From Bacteroidaceae bacterium (lineage in GTDB: Bacteria > Bacteroidota > Bacteroidia > Bacteroidales > Bacteroidaceae), in assembly GCA_017509605.1 (NCBI GenBank), contig JAFWPH010000057.1, forward strand, positions 1-63,834: DNA of 63,834 bases. The letters run 5' to 3'. Below, piece after piece: positions 35,219-43,868 of this stretch. Numbering within the stretch: the stretch's first letter is position 1; each line of letters opens with the position of its first letter. Position numbers and translations under genes: made by a program. The notes under the pieces are model-generated. The model was not told the origin of the DNA. It ran no database searches and saw only the letters and a program-made list of their open reading frames with translations.

Positions 35219-36004
35219 TTATCTTACACAGAATTTCACGCCACCGGCTACGTAGAGGCCACGTGGCAGGTCGATGGTGTTAGCGCCCTTGTCGAGGGAA
35301 GCGATTTTCACCAGTTGCCCTGAAGCGTTGTAGATGGGCAGTGAAGTGTCGGAAGCCGAGTGTATGACCGCTCCTCCGTTGGTGGGCTTGACGCTGAGAC
35401 TTGTGCCGTCGTCAGCATAGACGCGTTTCAGGGCGGAGGGAATAGGTCCCACGGCGATTTGGTTGACGGGGTAGGTGGAGTTGGTGGCGATATAGGCCTC
35501 CAGTCCGTTGACCTGTTCGTTTTTCTTCAATTCGAATCGAAGGCTCTCGGGGTTGTAGCGCAGGAAGTATCCATCGACAGTCTGTCGTGTGAGACTGGTG
35601 TTTCCTGCCAGCACGTATGGACATTCCTCTGTGGGCTCCACCCAGGTGGTGTCCTTGGCGCCTGTGAATCTCATCTGTACTTCGACATTGTTGAGGTTGT
35701 CAACAAACTGTACGAGGTAGCAGCCGCACTGCAGCGTCTCCTCCTCGCCGAGTTCGACGTAGCTGAAACGGGGATAGTCATAGCGCATTACCACATAGTC
35801 GAGTCCATAGACCAGGTCTTGGTCTTTGTAGTCTTTGAAATCCACCTTTCCCGTGGCCTTGATGCTGCTCAGGTATCCCGGGAAATAGAGAGGGTAGAGT
35901 TGCGTGCTGTTGACGCTTTCGATTTTCTTGCTGCCGGTGGCGGAAGCCAGTACACTGACACACAATGCCAGGGCGAGCAGACATGTTTTTCTTATCTTGT
36001 TCAT
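35219..36004 (-). CDS. Exported protein with C-terminal sorting-like tail
   Basis: A 261-residue protein with a signal peptide (MNKIRKTCLLALALCVSVLASA). A beta-rich domain with 'YPLYFPGYLSSIKATGKVDFKDYKDQDL' leads to a short C-terminal domain with 'PIYNASGQLVKIASLDKGANTI' and 'LPRGLYVAGGVKFCVR', which follows the pattern of type A T9SS sorting domains or their Prevotella equivalents. The function is unknown. It lies 33 bp downstream of the HExxH protein gene and is probably co-transcribed and exported by the same route. Confidence 0.75.
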   Translation of the reverse strand: MNKIRKTCLLALALCVSVLASATGSKKIESVNSTQLYPLYFPGYLSSIKATGKVDFKDYKDQDLVYGLDYVVMRYDYPRFSYVELGEEETLQCGCYLVQFVDNLNNVEVQMRFTGAKDTTWVEPTEECPYVLAGNTSLTRQTVDGYFLRYNPESLRFELKKNEQVNGLEAYIATNSTYPVNQIAVGPIPSALKRVYADDGTSLSVKPTNGGAVIHSASDTSLPIYNASGQLVKIASLDKGANTIDLPRGLYVAGGVKFCVR

Positions 36005-36037
36005 AGTCGTAAGCTTTTTTAAGTTCGTGTTAGTCTG

Positions 36038-37336
36038 TTATTCCCACCAGCCGTAAAGGCCGTCGATACGCATGGCGTTGCACATCATGGCGTTGAGTTT
36101 CAGCATATGCTCGTCCTTGAAGGTCACGCCCTTGTTGTTTTTCGTGCCGTTGGTCACCTCTTCCTTCTGGTTGATGCCGCCGGGCCAGAAGTGCTGTTGG
36201 CCTGAGTAGGCGCCGTGTAGGATGATGGTCATGTCCTGCATCATCACCTTCAGCGACAGGGCTGCGACGGGTTTGCTCCAAGGGTCGCCGAACGATCCCC
36301 AGTTGCTGGCAGTTCCGATTCCCATGGCGTGGCTCATCTCGTGCTGGGCTGTTCCCACCCACTGGTATCTTTCGTTGGCGCCGTACCTCATTGATCCGAG
36401 GATGTTGCAGTCGGCGGTCGGTACCCCGGCGTTGTAGGACACGTGGATGTCGTGTGTCAGGTTGGAGTAGTTGTTGTAGTAGTAGCATGCGGAGTCCATG
36501 GCCACCTCGATGCGTGAGATCTGGTCTCTGCTGGCGTTTGACTTGTCGCTCCAGCTCCATTTCACGTTCCCGCCCCTTGTGGTGCGGAACACGCGTTCGT
36601 TGCCGTAGATGGTGTCGTTTTCCTGGTCCTTGCTTTTCTTATAGACGCAGAAAGCGCGTATGTGGTAGAGCGTCATTGGCTCCAGTCCGTCGAACCACAC
36701 GCCGAAGGTGCCGTTGTATGTCTCGTCGGTGGCGTAATCAACGGCGCTGAGGTACGTGTCGTCGAGCGTTGGGAAGCCCTTCTTGTTGAGGCAGACACCA
36801 TAGTTCAACAGCTCCTCGTCACCGATGGTGGTGAAACGTCCGAGTGCGATGGCTGCGACCCGAGCGCGGTTGTCAACAGCGAGGGTGGTGATGGCAGGAG
36901 GCGTGGCGGCAATTATCGTGCTGTCAACCTTGCTGTAGATGGTGTCCGACAGCTCTGTGATGCAGAAGGCGCGATAGTAGATGTAGGTGTCGCGCTTGCT
37001 GACCTTAAAGTCGAGGTGTATGGTGTCGCCTTCGTTTTTCGATGCTGTACGGCGCACCACGCTTGTTCCACCATAGCGAGGGTTGGGGTCCTGGAGACTG
37101 TACATGAAGCCTTTCGTCTTGATGGGACTGTCCAGTGCGTTGGACTGGAGGACCGCGCTCAGGTAAACACGTGAATCGACGATGCTGTCACAGTTGGCTG
37201 TGATGTACTCGCTGTCGAAGATCACGGAGTTGGCGCGAGTGGAGGGCTGAAGCATCTCGAGTTCGTCCATGTCTTGTGAACAGCTCCAGATGGCGCCCAT
37301 CGTCAGTGCCAACAGGATAAAGTGAAATTTTCTCAT
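36038..37336 (-). CDS. Putative HExxH metallopeptidase lipoprotein
   Basis: A 432-residue lipoprotein (lipobox IWSC, Cys19). Two fibronectin-III-like segments (~35-240) precede a C-terminal domain with 'GTAQHEMSHAMGIGTASNWG' and 'YSGQQHFWPGGIN'. The HExxHxxGxG zinc motif is at His332-Glu333-His336, but the position where metzincins usually have the third histidine is Thr342, so the third ligand must come from elsewhere or the site is degenerate. The surroundings resemble a small family of secreted peptidase-like domains in plant-polymer degraders. Activity is not proven by the sequence. Confidence 0.7.
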   Translation of the reverse strand: MRKFHFILLALTMGAIWSCSQDMDELEMLQPSTRANSVIFDSEYITANCDSIVDSRVYLSAVLQSNALDSPIKTKGFMYSLQDPNPRYGGTSVVRRTASKNEGDTIHLDFKVSKRDTYIYYRAFCITELSDTIYSKVDSTIIAATPPAITTLAVDNRARVAAIALGRFTTIGDEELLNYGVCLNKKGFPTLDDTYLSAVDYATDETYNGTFGVWFDGLEPMTLYHIRAFCVYKKSKDQENDTIYGNERVFRTTRGGNVKWSWSDKSNASRDQISRIEVAMDSACYYYNNYSNLTHDIHVSYNAGVPTADCNILGSMRYGANERYQWVGTAQHEMSHAMGIGTASNWGSFGDPWSKPVAALSLKVMMQDMTIILHGAYSGQQHFWPGGINQKEEVTNGTKNNKGVTFKDEHMLKLNAMMCNAMRIDGLYGWWE

Positions 37337-37538
37337 TTTGCTTAGTATTTAGTTAGTTCTTGTTCTTTTGGCCGTGTTGTTTGCCCATAGTGGAAGGCAT
37401 ACTCCGCTTTAATCTACAAATGTAGGAACTTTTTTCCAAAATCGACGAATGTTTGACAGAAAACTTTGGCAACAACCTACCAGTTGGCTTAAAACCATAC
37501 GATTTCATGGGCTTTTGTGAAAAAAACTGCACGATTTA

Positions 37539-37570
37539 TTTGGAATTTCAAAATAGATTATTTACATTTG
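37539..37570 (+). promoter_or_regulatory. Bacteroidetes-type promoter, distal
   Basis: TTTG at 37539-37542, 20 bp, then TACATTTG at 37563-37570. A full consensus match on the plus strand, about 530 bp upstream of the first sigma gene. I see no convincing gene in 37337-38098; the short ORF at 37453-37650 is rejected. Confidence 0.6.
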
Positions 37571-37693
37571 GGAAAATCGCCGCTATTCATGGGACGAATG
37601 TTCCGTTGAAGTGGACAAATCGCTCTTTGAAATCGCTGGAACAAAGTTAAGTAGGCCAAGATTAATTATTGGATAAAAATAAACTGTGAATAA

Positions 37694-37725
37694 TTTGGAG
37701 AGTCTGATAAAAAGTTGTACCTTTG
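37694..37725 (+). promoter_or_regulatory. Bacteroidetes-type promoter of the first sigma gene
   Basis: TTTG at 37694-37697, 20 bp, then TACCTTTG at 37718-37725, a full consensus match. Transcripts would carry a leader of about 365 bases before the ATG at 38099. Confidence 0.7.
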
Positions 37726-37980
37726 CACCCCGTTTTGAATGAAAGGTCGTGGCGACGTCTTGAACTGTCAGAATGAGGATGGGTTAACGACTGACTGTCA
37801 TGTGTTTGCAGCCGATGACAGGAAAAGGCTCGAAAGAAAATTGACAACCTTGCTGGAAATGATAAAAAATCAAAAATATCACTGACAAGTGGCCAAAATG
37901 GCAGATTTTGTATGTCGTTGGAACACTTTTTGTTGTGTGTAAAAGTGCATGCGTATCATGTCATAATGTACCAAGGTGTG

Positions 37981-38053
37981 TCAGAGGACACGGTGAAATA
38001 CTGACAGAGGACGTGGCTCAGAGATTGAATGTTATCGAGGCGAGATTGAATGT
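37981..38053. promoter_or_regulatory. Direct repeats in the sigma gene leader
   Basis: GAGATTGAATGT occurs at 38021-38032 and again at 38042-38053, 21 bp apart, and (A/T)CAGAGGAC occurs at 37981-37989 and 38004-38012, 23 bp apart. The two-helical-turn spacing close to the ribosome binding site suggests an operator or RNA site, though nothing identifies the binding factor. Confidence 0.4.
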
Positions 38054-38098
38054 AGCCGAGAAGTGAGAGTGTTCATATTTGTATAAAATAAGGTCGAA

Positions 38099-38965
38099 AT
38101 GAGAGAACTTAAGATTAACTACGGTATCACAGACCGTACCAATGAATCCGTCAACAAGTATTTGACAGAGGTGAACAAGAAGGAAATGATTTCTCCCGAA
38201 CAGGAAGTGGAGCTCGCTCAGCGTATCCGAAAGGGCGACGAGAAAGCTGTCACTCAGCTCGTTGAAGCAAACCTCCGTTTCGTGGTGTCTGTGGCCAAGC
38301 AGTATCAGAACCGTGGTATGCCTCTCTCTGACCTCATCGAGGAGGGCAACCTTGGCCTCATCAAGGCTGCCAACATGTTTGACGAGACACGTGGCTTCAA
38401 ATTTATCAGCTACGCAGTGTGGTGGGTTCGTCAGGCCATTCACCAAGCGCTCGCCAACAATGGTAACATGGTGAGACTTCCCATCAACAAGTCGGCCATG
38501 CTCTCCAAGATATTCTCTTACATGGCTCAGTTCTATCAGGACAATGAGCGTGAACCGTCACCCAGTGAGATCTCCGATGCACTGGGATTCACCGAGGACC
38601 AGGTGCGGTCGGCCATGGGATTCGACGGCCGCAGCATCTCCATCTCCACCCCTCTTGGTGGTGACTCTGACAACGGTACCATGGAGGACACCATGAAATC
38701 CGAAATACAGGACACTGACCACGGCATGGACCGCGAGTCACTGATGACCGACATCAGGAACGTACTCATGACACTTGCTCCCCGCGAGCGAAAGATTGAG
38801 ATGATGTTCTTCGGCATTGGACAGCCCGCATGCTCCGCCACCGACGTGGCCAACGAACTCCACCTCACACGCGAACGCGTGCGTCAGGTGCACGAGAAGA
38901 ACCTCAAGAAACTGAAAAGCAACCCTCAGGTCTGCAAGATGCTCCAGAAATATCTGGGCAGCTAA
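38099..38965 (+). CDS. Sigma-70 family RNA polymerase sigma factor (paralog A)
   Basis: A 288-residue group 2-like sigma factor. Region 1.2 'DRTNESVNKYLTEVNKKEMISPEQEVELAQRI'; region 2 'LVEANLRFVVSVAKQYQNRGMPLSDLIEEGNLGLIKAANMFDETRGFKFISYAVWWVRQAIHQAL'-type core (positions ~55-120); region 3; region 4 'ATDVANELHLTRERVRQVHEKNLKKL'. It resembles the short Bacteroidetes RpoD but differs at many usually fixed positions (e.g. VHEKN in place of IKEKA in region 4), so I call it an alternative factor. It lies 341 bp before a second copy. Confidence 0.88.
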   Translation: MRELKINYGITDRTNESVNKYLTEVNKKEMISPEQEVELAQRIRKGDEKAVTQLVEANLRFVVSVAKQYQNRGMPLSDLIEEGNLGLIKAANMFDETRGFKFISYAVWWVRQAIHQALANNGNMVRLPINKSAMLSKIFSYMAQFYQDNEREPSPSEISDALGFTEDQVRSAMGFDGRSISISTPLGGDSDNGTMEDTMKSEIQDTDHGMDRESLMTDIRNVLMTLAPRERKIEMMFFGIGQPACSATDVANELHLTRERVRQVHEKNLKKLKSNPQVCKMLQKYLGS

Positions 38966-39238
38966 GGCCTCCACTCGACAAGGAAGAGGAGAAGCGTCTT
39001 CCTGCTTTCTACTACACTTTATCTGACTGACTGCACTCCCTGTGTGCATTTTAGCCAAGGGAGTGGTGTGTACTATGCCATCAGGATAACTATGCCATGA
39101 TGATTCTTGTCTTTCATGAGAAAACCTATTTATCAAGAATTAGCGAATTGTGATTTTTTTTCAATCTGTTGGTATATAGGGTTTTAGGTGGCTTTTGATA
39201 AATCGTAAACGATAATTTGAAGTTACCTCATGATAGAT

Positions 39239-39268
39239 TTTGGATTTATTTATAGTCTTATATTTTTG
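39239..39268 (+). promoter_or_regulatory. Probable promoter of the second sigma gene
   Basis: TTTG at 39239-39242, 18 bp, then TATTTTTG at 39261-39268. The spacing is one or two bases short of ideal. It lies 38 bp upstream of the ATG at 39307. The rest of the 341-bp gap holds only a weak hairpin CACTCCC (39034-39040)/GGGAGTG (39059-39065). Confidence 0.5.
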
Positions 39269-39306
39269 ATTAACCTTACTAATTTTACTAATTCAACATC
39301 AAGCTT

Positions 39307-40176
39307 ATGTTAGGAGAGTTTAAAATCATTACTACCATTACACCTCGCGACGATTCGTCTGTTAATCGCTACTTGGCCGAAGTGAACAAGATTCCTATGA
39401 TTTCTCCCGAAAGGGAGGTGGAACTGGCTCAACGCATCCACAAGGGTGACGAGGAGGCTGTGAAGGAACTTGTCTTGGCCAACCTTCGCTTTGCCGTCTC
39501 TGTGGCAAAGAAATACCAGTACACAGGTATGCCGTTCGCTGACCTTGTCGCCGAGGCTAACTGTGGACTGATAAAAGCCGCCCAGATGTTTGACTACACC
39601 AAGGGGTTCAAGTTCATCAGCTACGCCGTGTGGTGGATTCGCCAGTCCATTCACCAGGCCATTGCAAACTATGGCAAGTTGGTGAGACTGCCCAACAACA
39701 AGCACAACACACTCAACAAGATACTGTCGTTTAGTGTCAACTTCTATCAAGAGAAGGAGAGGAATCCATCGCCAGCCGAGGTGAGCGAAGCTTTGAACCT
39801 CACGGAGGAGCAGGTATTGGCCGCAATGTGCTATGACGGTCGCAGTTTCTCGATTTCCACTCCTCTTGGTGACGACCCCGACGGTGGAACTTGGGAGGAC
39901 GTAATGAAGTCGGATATGGACGGCACAGACCATCAAATGGAATGCGAGTCGCTCAAGACCGATATTCTTGCAGCGCTCAGCACGCTGACCCCAAGAGAGA
40001 ACAAGATTGTGAAAATGGTCTTTGGCATTGGACAGCCTTCACACTCTACAACCGACGTGGCTCTCGAACTCAATCTCACGAGAGAACGCGTGCGCCAGTT
40101 GTACGAGAACAGTATGAAGAAGCTGAAGAACAACCCTCAGGTTTGCGTCGTGCTGCAGAAGTACTTGGCAAGTTGA
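39307..40176 (+). CDS. Sigma-70 family RNA polymerase sigma factor (paralog B)
   Basis: A 289-residue paralog of the preceding gene with the same layout: region 1.2 'VNRYLAEVNKIPMISPEREVELAQRI', region 2 'LVLANLRFAVSVAKKYQYTGMPFADL' and 'FKFISYAVWWIRQSIHQAI', region 4 'TTDVALELNLTRERVRQLYENSMKKLKNNPQV'. Both paralogs share the unusual 'CYDGRSFSISTPLGDDPDGGTWEDVMKS' type linker with conserved 'DGRSxSISTPLG'. They differ from each other in regions 2.4 and 4.2, so promoter preference may differ. The gene ends before a good terminator. Confidence 0.88.
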   Translation: MLGEFKIITTITPRDDSSVNRYLAEVNKIPMISPEREVELAQRIHKGDEEAVKELVLANLRFAVSVAKKYQYTGMPFADLVAEANCGLIKAAQMFDYTKGFKFISYAVWWIRQSIHQAIANYGKLVRLPNNKHNTLNKILSFSVNFYQEKERNPSPAEVSEALNLTEEQVLAAMCYDGRSFSISTPLGDDPDGGTWEDVMKSDMDGTDHQMECESLKTDILAALSTLTPRENKIVKMVFGIGQPSHSTTDVALELNLTRERVRQLYENSMKKLKNNPQVCVVLQKYLAS

Positions 40177-40223
40177 GTTGGGCATTTGGCTTTAGGCCTT
40201 AGGCTGTGGTTCAGGAAAGAGTG

Positions 40224-40272
40224 AAAGACGATAGAATAGGTAGGATAACTAACTATACTATCGTCTTTTTCT
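40224..40272 (+). terminator. Terminator after the second sigma gene
   Basis: AAAGACGATAG (40224-40234) pairs perfectly with CTATCGTCTTT (40258-40268), followed by TT. It separates the convergent sigma and DUF4831 genes. A short heptamer run (TTAGGCT-like, 40185-40205) lies between the stop codon and the hairpin. Confidence 0.8.
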
Positions 40273-40312
40273 GATGAGCGAAACGATGACTTGATTCGTT
40301 GGCTTCTTGTTG

Positions 40313-41380
40313 TTATTCCACGATTTTCTCGATGCCTCCAGTGGCAGGGTTGAACAGCACTTTGGTGGTGGCTCCCTTGTTGAATAGGGCAGGCATCAGC
40401 ATGTCGATGGTGCCGAATTGTGCGAAGGGCATGGTGTTGCGATAAATCTCCTGTCCCGCCATCGTCATCACCACAACAGCCTCGCTGGGCTGGTTATAGA
40501 CCACGCCGGTGATCTTGCGCTTTGCGACCTCTTCCTCTGTGGGGAGGGGAACGGTTTTCTTGTCAGTGATGCTGATGTAGATGGGCTCACCCGAAAGATC
40601 ATCGGCATCCACGATGCCGAGACGACGTGAGAAACGGAACAGTACCTGGTCTTTCACGTCTCCCTCAGGCTCTATGGCGAAAGTGGCCTTGGTGGAGGTC
40701 TGTTCTGTGGAGCCTTGGAACAACTGCATCAGGCCCGTTTCCTGAGCCTTCAGCTGGTCGATGACAATCTTCAGCGATGCACCGTCCTGAGGCATGTTCT
40801 CAGCCTGTCCTCGTGTGATGGCGTTCACGCTCTCGCGTATGTCGTAGATCTCGTTGGCTGTGAGTTCAGCCATCTTGGCCGTGGAGGTGGCTGAGAGGAT
40901 TTCCTCTGTGAGGTAACTCTTGGAGTTGATGGTGTTCTTCACGTCGGCAGGTACGGTCAGCTCGGTCTCCACCACGTCGTTGTCAGCGTTGATGGCCAGC
41001 AGGATGCCGCTGGATGACAGGCGTGCCATAGGGGCAACGGTCTTGTCTTTCAGTTTGATGGTGAAAGTCTTGTCTTTGTCTGGCGTGCCGTATTGTGTCA
41101 CGCGCATCTCCTTGATTTCCCAAGTGGTCTCTGCCTGTTGCCTCACGTCAGTGAGATGGAGGTAGCGCTCTGCGTAGCGGCAGAACTCCCCAGGGGTATA
41201 GGTGGTCTTGGTCGCCACAACCTGGACTTTGATGCCAGTCTTGGGCAGCACATAGTTGACACCATTGGCGGTGAGCCCAGGGCTGAAAGGGGTGACCTGT
41301 GTCTGTCCCGAGGCGCAGATGAAGGTCATGAGGGCAGATGCCAATAATGTGGTTCTAACTTTGATCATATTCATAGACAA
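40313..41380 (-). CDS. DUF4831 family exported protein
   Basis: A 355-residue protein with a signal peptide (TTLLASALMTFICASGQ). The body fits the Bacteroidetes DUF4831 family: 'NGVNYVLPKTGIKVQVVATKTTYTPGEFCRYAERYL', 'TPDKDKTFTIKLKDKTVAPMARLSSSGILLAIN', and 'ANEIYDIRESVNAITRGQAE'. The role is unknown; it is probably an envelope protein. It lies 18 bp downstream of nnr, so the two are likely one transcript. Confidence 0.85.
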   Translation of the reverse strand: MSMNMIKVRTTLLASALMTFICASGQTQVTPFSPGLTANGVNYVLPKTGIKVQVVATKTTYTPGEFCRYAERYLHLTDVRQQAETTWEIKEMRVTQYGTPDKDKTFTIKLKDKTVAPMARLSSSGILLAINADNDVVETELTVPADVKNTINSKSYLTEEILSATSTAKMAELTANEIYDIRESVNAITRGQAENMPQDGASLKIVIDQLKAQETGLMQLFQGSTEQTSTKATFAIEPEGDVKDQVLFRFSRRLGIVDADDLSGEPIYISITDKKTVPLPTEEEVAKRKITGVVYNQPSEAVVVMTMAGQEIYRNTMPFAQFGTIDMLMPALFNKGATTKVLFNPATGGIEKIVE

Positions 41381-41398
41381 TGATTTGCTCTGTTCGAT

Positions 41399-42943
41399 TT
41401 ATTCATGGGCCTTTCTTTTCAAACGCATGAAGGCGGCAGGGAGCGCGTCGATGATGTCGCTGGCCATCACGCTGTCCTCACCGAGACGCTCGGCGGCGAT
41501 GTCACCCGCAAGGCCGTGGATGTAAACGCCCATTCGGCAGGCCTCCTCGTTGCTGTATCCTTGGCCGAGAAGAGAGAGGATAACTCCTGTGAGGACGTCG
41601 CCGCTGCCAGCTGTGGCCATGCCAGGGTTGCCTGTGGTGTTGAAATAGCAGGTGCCCTCAGGCGTGCAGACCGCGCTGTACGCGCCCTTGATGATGATAT
41701 AGATCTGTTGGTGGACGGCCAGTTCACGTGTGCGCTCAAGTTCTTCGTAGTCGTTTCGTGTGTTGCTGATCAGTCCGAATAGCTCTTTCTTGTGAGGCGT
41801 CAGGATGCACTGTCGTGGCAGTTGCTGTATCCATCCACGGTGGGAGCCGAGAATGTTCAGTCCGTCGGCGTCAATCACAATGGGCGAACGTGTCAGCCGT
41901 AGCTGTTCGATGAAGGCTTGGGCAGTCTCTGGCGAAGTGCCTATGCCAGGTCCGATGCCCAAGGCGTCGAATCCGTTGGCGTCGAATGTGGTGGTGAATG
42001 AGTCGCCGTCTTTGTCCAGCTGGACGATGGCCTCAGGTATGGCTATCTGCAAGATGCTGTTGTTTCGGTAAGGGGTGTGGACCGTGATCTTGCCCGCACC
42101 GCATCGGAGACAGGCTCGTGTGGAGAGGATGGCGCAACCGGCCATACCCCTTTTGCCAGCCACAAGTGCCACATGCCCCATTGTCCCTTTGTGTGCGAAC
42201 CTGGGTCTGATGCGCATCCTGCTGGTCACGTAGTCCTCGTCTGTGGTGCTGAAAGGGGTTGGTATCAGGTCGTTTCCATCATTGTCGTGTATGACCTCCG
42301 TCTCTCCGATGTCGAGCACATGCCACTCACCCACATACTGGTACATGTCGGCGAAGAAATAGGCGAGTTTCGGCCGGTGGAACGTGTAAGTCACATCAGC
42401 CTTGACGATGTGGTTCATCACGTTGTAACTGTTGTCCTCACACATCAGACCAGAAGGAACGTCGATGGACACGACAGTCGAGTTGGATGAGTTGATGTAT
42501 TTCACAACCTCTGCGAAGCCGCCGTTCAGGGGACGTGCGAGTCCGATGCCGAAAAGCCCGTCGATCACCAAGTCATCTGTATCAAGCTGAGGTGGGGAGA
42601 AACTGGTCACCACCTCGTTCAACTCCACGTCAGCACATTCGGATAAACGCTTTCTGTTGGTCTCGCATTCCTCAGAGAGTGTGCTGCTGTTCTTGATGTT
42701 GAACAACCATACAGACACCTTTCGCCCGCGTTGTGACAGCAACCTTGCTAAAGCAAGGGCGTCACCACCGTTGTTTCCCGGGCCGGCGAAAACCTTCACG
42801 GGTGTGGAGGCGCTCCAACGGGCGGTAATCTGGTCTGCAAGCGCAGTAGCGGCACGTTCCATCAGATCTATTGAACTGATGGGTTCGTGCTCTATCGTGT
42901 ATGCATCTATTTGCTTGAATTGGGAAGCTGTAAGTATCTTCAT
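41399..42943 (-). CDS. nnr: Bifunctional NAD(P)HX epimerase / ADP-dependent dehydratase
   Basis: A 514-residue fusion that repairs hydrated NADH and NADPH. The N-terminal epimerase (YjeF_N, ~1-215) has 'MKILTASQFKQIDAYTIEHEPISSIDLMERAA', 'VFAGPGNNGGDALALARLL' and 'VIDGLFGIGLARPLNG'. The C-terminal kinase-like dehydratase (~225-505) has 'HKGTMGHVALVAGKRGMAGCAIL', 'GIGPGIGTSPET', 'LTPHKKELFGL' and the ADP-binding 'GNPGMATAGSGDVLTGVI'. A TAATTTTG box ends 5 bases before the ATG, so the mRNA may have almost no leader. Confidence 0.95.
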   Translation of the reverse strand: MKILTASQFKQIDAYTIEHEPISSIDLMERAATALADQITARWSASTPVKVFAGPGNNGGDALALARLLSQRGRKVSVWLFNIKNSSTLSEECETNRKRLSECADVELNEVVTSFSPPQLDTDDLVIDGLFGIGLARPLNGGFAEVVKYINSSNSTVVSIDVPSGLMCEDNSYNVMNHIVKADVTYTFHRPKLAYFFADMYQYVGEWHVLDIGETEVIHDNDGNDLIPTPFSTTDEDYVTSRMRIRPRFAHKGTMGHVALVAGKRGMAGCAILSTRACLRCGAGKITVHTPYRNNSILQIAIPEAIVQLDKDGDSFTTTFDANGFDALGIGPGIGTSPETAQAFIEQLRLTRSPIVIDADGLNILGSHRGWIQQLPRQCILTPHKKELFGLISNTRNDYEELERTRELAVHQQIYIIIKGAYSAVCTPEGTCYFNTTGNPGMATAGSGDVLTGVILSLLGQGYSNEEACRMGVYIHGLAGDIAAERLGEDSVMASDIIDALPAAFMRLKRKAHE

Positions 42944-42947
42944 AGTG

Positions 42948-42955
42948 CAAAATTA
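42948..42955 (-). promoter_or_regulatory. -7 box directly before nnr
   Basis: TAATTTTG on the minus strand (CAAAATTA as written), followed by C as in the extended Bacteroidetes box, lies 5 bp before the nnr ATG. A -33 TTTG at the expected distance is not evident, so this is only a partial match. Confidence 0.4.
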
Positions 42956-43062
42956 ACCATTTGTATTTATTATTGTTCCACATTTTTGCAAAAAAATGAC
43001 CTTATATCAGAAAAACCAAATACTTTTCAGTGTTTTAGACGCAAAAACTGACGAATTTTATC

Positions 43063-43070
43063 TATATTTG
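43063..43070 (+). promoter_or_regulatory. -7 box upstream of the hpt operon
   Basis: TATATTTG at 43063-43070, with C following, fits the Bacteroidetes -7 box; no good TTTG lies 19-20 bp before it. Transcription would give a ~165-base leader containing a possible fold: TGCAACT / AGTTGCA and the palindrome GCAAGCGCTTGC near 43118-43129, plus degenerate TTAGGCT heptamers at 43151-43178. Confidence 0.45.
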
Positions 43071-43239
43071 CATTTCAAAGGCGGTGCAACTGTGACAACG
43101 GCTCCTGTGATGGCTGGCAAGCGCTTGCGGGAGTTGCAAAGAATGAAGCCTTAGGCTTTGGATGTCAGGGTTTAGTCCGCGCTGGGGCCAATGAATGGTG
43201 ATGATAAATACAATACTAACTTAATACTCTTCGAGGAAT

Positions 43240-43776
43240 ATGAATACGATCAAGATTAAGAATCAGGATTTCAAGGTGTCAATCCCTCATGAACTCATTG
43301 AGTGGAAAGTGAAGGAATTGGCAGACAAAATCAACCAAGACTACCAAGGCAAGACTCCTACAGTGATTGTTATGCTCACTGGTGCGTTCATTTTCGCTGC
43401 CGACCTTATCCGCAAACTGAATGTGCCCATAGAGCTTGGATTCGCCAAGTACTCTTCCTATGAGGGAGTGGAGACTACAGGAATCGTCAAGGAGGTGATT
43501 GGAGCGACCGTGAGTCTTGAGGACAAGGATGTGCTCATTGTGGAGGACATCATTGACACAGGCACTACCATGAAACTCGTGGTGCCGCAGTTCTACTACA
43601 AGGGAGCGAAGGACGTGAAAATCGCCTCTCTGCTGCGCAAACCCTCGAAACTGAGATACCCCGACCTGAAGGTCGATTATTGCGGCTTGGACGTGCCCGA
43701 CAAGTTCCTCGTGGGCTACGGGCTCGACTACGACGAGGAAGGCCGATGGATGAAGGACATTTATGAGCCAGCCTGA
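43240..43776 (+). CDS. hpt: Hypoxanthine phosphoribosyltransferase
   Basis: A 178-residue cytoplasmic enzyme of purine salvage (hypoxanthine or guanine plus PRPP to IMP or GMP). Shows the PRPP-binding loop 'VLIVEDIIDTGTTM' (~98-111), the flexible-loop region 'FAKYSSYEGVETTGIV', and 'RYPDLKVDYCGLDVPDKFLVGYGLDYDEEGR' with the conserved GYGLDYDE typical of HPRT. The length matches the family. It opens a run of co-directional housekeeping genes, 92 bp before adk. Confidence 0.96.
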   Translation: MNTIKIKNQDFKVSIPHELIEWKVKELADKINQDYQGKTPTVIVMLTGAFIFAADLIRKLNVPIELGFAKYSSYEGVETTGIVKEVIGATVSLEDKDVLIVEDIIDTGTTMKLVVPQFYYKGAKDVKIASLLRKPSKLRYPDLKVDYCGLDVPDKFLVGYGLDYDEEGRWMKDIYEPA

Positions 43777-43868
43777 TGCCTCTTCCATGGATAAGACATG
43801 CTACTGTTCGTATGGTCCAAACGGTCAATGAATGAGAGAAACAAAAAACACCAACATAAAAAGAAACA

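Noticed and set aside
37453..37650. 65-residue plus-strand ORF upstream of the sigma genes
   Set aside because: No codon bias, no family resemblance, no signal, and a promoter lies inside it.
37870..37930. Sigma-54 promoter (TGGCA...TTG) before the sigma genes
   Set aside because: The spacing between the GG and GC elements does not fit the -24/-12 consensus.
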